Below, one piece after another: positions 60,801-64,000 of a DNA stretch of 64,000 bases. The notes beneath the pieces are model-generated. The model had not been told where the DNA came from. It did no database searches and worked only from the letters and a program-made list of their open reading frames with translations. The translations under genes were made by a program, and so were the position numbers. Within the stretch, counting starts at the first letter, position 1. Each line of letters opens with the position of its first letter. The DNA is from Acanthosoma haemorrhoidale (Eukaryota > Arthropoda > Insecta > Hemiptera > Acanthosomatidae), in NCBI GenBank assembly GCA_930367205.1, contig OV884015.1, forward strand, positions 34,835,288 through 34,899,287, given 5' to 3'.

Positions 60801-62395
60801 TAAACTTAAAAACAAATCTACTACGAATTAATTCCTCCGTCGAAACTCGTTTAGTGGGAGTAGATTTGGACAAAATTTTAAATGCGTCGATAAGAAGAGA
60901 ATAACTGAAATTGGTTATTGGTTTCAACTTTATGCAGTTTTAAGTCCAATTATTCCGTTTTTTTTTAAAAAAAAATACATTATTCGTTTTGACGCTCTTC
61001 CCTGAACAAAGTTATCCAAATATTCTAGTTGATCTAAGAATCAGTAATGCTAGATTTGTTTTTATTATTTAACTATGTGATAATTTTTCACCATTTAAAT
61101 CAATCGTGAAGTAAATTAATTATTTTTTAAATGTATATAATCGAATAAAAGAACTTAGAAATTAAAGACCAGTATCTAGAGATACTTAGATGACGATCAT
61201 TAAATATTTATTGAAAATTGTCATTAAAAATTACCTTTTCAACATATGAAACAAATGGCAAATATCTAAAATATTGAAAATAAATTTAACATTTCAATTA
61301 TTGGATCTCTAAATTTTATATTTGGCTTATCTATGAATTTTTTTTTTTGCATTTAAGTCTCTAATGTTTCCTTTGACACCAGAAAAATGTTATTGAAGAA
61401 CATACGTACACACACACACATAAAACACTTTCATACAAATAGGCAGTCGAAATATCGATAGTTCATTGAAATTAGTCTTTGTTTGGACTCGAAAATAACC
61501 AACAATCCTCTTTAAATTCTGTCTTTAAATTTTGTTAATCCATTGGCAAGAAATTGGCAAATGTGTCAAAAATGAGAATCATAAATAAGAAACGATCAAA
61601 ACTTCGTTTTGGGTTTGATATACTTGTCTTGTGCAAAAGATAATCCGTTAAAGGTGTTATATCATGTAAACTCAGTGGATTGCGTTACCAATATAAAATA
61701 TTGATCTCCAGCATGGTACTTACCCACAACCTCAGATCAGTTTTTTTTTAAATGTGGGACTGTCCCCCTCAAGGGTGCTTGGGGTTTTGCTCTCGGTATC
61801 GAGCTCAATAAGATCCATTATATAACTATATGTTATGGCTAGTGGCGAGACAGTGTTAAGCCTAATACCACAGGGGCTAATGTAAACAAAGCCTGGGTAT
61901 TGATAGATGATGAGAACAGAATAAAGCCAGTTAACAATCGAACCTGTGTGCATTATTATCATCCATATTCTCTCTTTTTCTTTGATCGTCTACAGCCGGG
62001 AGACGATAGCTGGTACCGAAACCCGGGAGCTAAAGAGTGTTAAGATAAAACGACACCTTAGGCAACTATTTTTTTTTTCGCCGGGAGACGATAACTTATA
62101 TATATATATATGCTGTGTTTAACAGCATGATAGAGCCAAAACACGTAAACAATAATTTTTCAAAGTGCTGTAAAATAATAATAAAAGTTAAAGACATTAA
62201 AAAAATCGCTGTTGTAAAACAAAAATAATCGTATATATGCGGACATCAGCGAGCCTTGAGGTTTGGTTTACATACCCTAAAACATATTCATATAAACCAT
62301 AAGTTTATATGTATAGACAATATTTTACAGTTTAAATCCTCAGCCCACTCCCGGAACATAAGGCTCCGTCTCTGACCATTACACTGCTTCCCAAA
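60801..62395. other. Intergenic DNA with repeat debris
   Basis: At about 61740-61960 a stretch with a T run at its low-coordinate end and GGTTCGATTGTT on the minus strand (about 61942) may be another retroposon. GCCGGGAGACGATA occurs twice, at about 61996 and 62082. A TA run lies at about 62097-62111 and an AC run at about 61409-61420. No gene. Confidence 0.35.
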
Positions 62396-62399
62396 AACC

Positions 62400-62935
62400 T
62401 GGAGCATATCTTATACAACAGCTCGGCGACTCCAACAATTACAAAACGGTATACTAATGAAAGTGGTCAGAGGTACTTAATTCGAGCAGTGGAGCAACAG
62501 TGAGCTTCACGAGACCTTTGATCTGCGTAAGGTGGATGAGTTCATCCAACGTAGACATATCAAATTTTTTGACTCCCTGCAATACTTGACAAACCCGGTA
62601 TTTAATACGATAACCCCCGCTCCGTTCCCCCATCGATGGCAGGACTCTGTCGCGGCTGGAACGCTTTAGTCTTAGGTTCTAGGTTTAGGTTTTAGTGTTA
62701 GTGTTTTCCACGGTCACAAGCTGAAGGTGAGCCTCATCACGTATTGAGTGTATGTGTATTGGACTTATTAACAACAATCTGAAAGTATTATATTTTATGC
62801 ACTCCTTAATATGCATCTGCGAATGCAGCACGAGGAGACAGCTGTAATTCCAAATTTATTTATTTATTTTTGTCATTGTATATATATTATCAATAAAGAG
62901 GTTTTGAAAGAAAAAAAAAAAAAGAAAAAAAAATG
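62400..62935 (+). mobile_element. Jockey-type LINE C-terminus and 3' UTR (family B)
   Basis: An open frame without ATG at 62505-62669 ends LHETFDLRKVDEFIQRRHIK, then FFDSLQYLTNPVFNTITPAP and FPHRWQDS before TAG. It parallels the minus-strand LINE at 23566-23760 (DFIKRTHINFFDSL...NPLF...PPPMPVRW). A 3' UTR follows, with AATAAAG at about 62892 and a poly(A) run to about 62933. Heavily 5'-truncated. Confidence 0.7.
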
Positions 62936-63066
62936 CAGCATACTAATAATTGGTACGATCAATGTTCAGTTGTGTCATCATAAATCTGTAAATTTGTTCA
63001 TGCTATTGTTCATTTGTTTGTAAAAATGTTTAAATAAAGGGGCTTTGAAAAAAAACAAAAAAAAAT
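62936..63066 (+). repeat. Second poly(A)-ended tail next to the LINE end
   Basis: The segment ends AAATAAAGGGGCTTTGAAAA plus an A-rich run and ATGCAGC. It closely repeats the previous unit's AATAAAGAGGTTTTGAAAG, A run and ATGCAGC. It looks like a duplicated or reinserted 3' tail. Confidence 0.5.
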
Positions 63067-63189
63067 GCAGCCTACCATTGGTCCTTCCTATGATCCTTCA
63101 TAGCTCTTCTGTTCCAACACCACACCATCCACAGAGACGATTGTAAGTCTGGGAACGATTTACTCATTCATTATTTTATATTACCTGGC

Positions 63190-63278
63190 TTTTATTTTAG
63201 TATTAATTATTTTTATTTGATTGTTTACTTCTATATATAGTAAACAGTCAAATAAAAATAATTAATACTAAAATAAAA
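63190..63278. repeat. Near-perfect 40-bp-stem hairpin
   Basis: 63190-63229 pairs with 63239-63278 over 40 positions with a single G:T wobble, around a 9-nt loop (TCTATATAT). The stem is very AT-rich. No other repeat boundary was seen. Confidence 0.85.
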
Positions 63279-64000
63279 AAAATATTGGCTGCCCGTTTGT
63301 ATTTATTATTTCTTGTTTTCTTTTGTGTTAGTTTTATTGTTTTTTTATCTAATATCTTACTCTACAGACTTCTGCATATTGTTTGCCGACCTTTAATATT
63401 ATTAAAAGCAGTTAAACATTTTTTTTTTTTTTTTATAATCATATTATCATTCCTATAAAAGTATAGACTTTATTTTACTTTGTTATAACTATTTTGTTTT
63501 TGTTTTATTTTTTTTATCATCATGTGGGTTATTTAATTTGTTAGACGTGAATTTGTCAGCTGAAAATTAGTGTTACTAGTCGGAATAGACATTGTTTTCT
63601 ATTCTATTATATTATACAACCCTTAAATGTACCATCTTTTCGACATTTTAGAAACGGTCACACCTGACTTTTTCCGCTTTTACCGATCCTTTTAAGCGCA
63701 GGAATAATTCAAAACTTTAGGCGAGTCTCATCGGCCCTAGAAAATTATCCAAATAAACGACTCGGTTAGTGTTCATAGAGCGTGTAAGTGTAGGTGCGGA
63801 CGTGCTAGCCAGCTGTTGCCATATAAGCCTACGATTGATCGCGATTAACCTGGCCAGCAGTTCCCGTTAAACCGCGAACTAGATTCAAAACGAAACTCGA
63901 AGTACAGAACTTCCATTTTAACAGTTCCAACAAATGGTAGTTGGGCCGAAAGAGAGTAAGCAGTAAACTGGATATTGGCAGTGGAATTAGGCAGAATCTA
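63279..64000. other. Window end; GC-richer block at 63700-63960 of unknown nature
   Basis: From about 63660 the composition shifts to GC-richer, CpG-containing sequence without a long ORF. A GAAAGA/GTAAGC donor-like site lies at about 63952-63957. It could be a promoter with a first non-coding exon on the plus strand, or part of another repeat. Its continuation lies outside the window. Confidence 0.25.

Overview
The window looks like nuclear DNA from an insect. It is AT-rich, has spliced genes with kilobase-scale introns, and is heavily loaded with retrotransposon debris: Jockey-type LINE ends, LTR elements, tRNA-derived SINE-like units, mariner remnants and fold-back repeats. One of the genes is a peritrophin-type chitin-binding protein of the arthropod cuticle. 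The repeat load suggests a large, repeat-rich genome, but the species cannot be named from this sequence.

I support three protein-coding genes, each rebuilt by joining exons with GT/AG sites and compatible phases. (1) 3867-7896, + strand, five exons: a 3-hydroxyacyl-CoA dehydratase (HACD/PTPLA family, very-long-chain fatty acid elongation in the ER), complete at 234 residues with its catalytic Tyr/Glu pair and a C-terminal KKXX ER-retrieval signal. (2) 19656-30227, + strand, four exons: a 154-residue secreted protein with one peritrophin-A chitin-binding domain (CPAP1-like cuticle protein). (3) 42026-37380, - strand, two coding exons plus a GC-rich 5' untranslated exon at 54268-54013: a 173-residue PTB/PID-domain protein. 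The three appear functionally unrelated. No rRNA gene, intact tRNA gene or CRISPR array was seen.

Layout: 1-3600 intergenic; 3630-8660 HACD; 8660-19560 repeats (a hairpin, a mariner fragment, an LTR with primer-binding site and leader, a solo LTR, a SINE-like head beside an inverted LINE end, a fold-back element); 19560-30420 chitin-binding gene with a LINE fragment, a fold-back element and a mariner end in its long second intron; 31877-32463 LTR; 37250-54268 PTB gene, whose introns hold a solo LTR with target-site duplication, a minisatellite, a truncated LTR and LINE/SINE pieces; 54270-64000 repeats, including a 5'-truncated LINE with reverse-transcriptase motifs, a 108-bp duplicated segment and a 40-bp-stem hairpin.

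The most interesting observations are: a 171-codon second reading frame that starts at an upstream ATG of the PTB-gene mRNA and overlaps most of its CDS; an in-frame alternative terminal exon in HACD that would remove the active site; a second possible HACD 3' splice that would replace the KKXX tail; and several near-perfect long hairpins that could make small RNAs. No clearly new multi-gene system was found.
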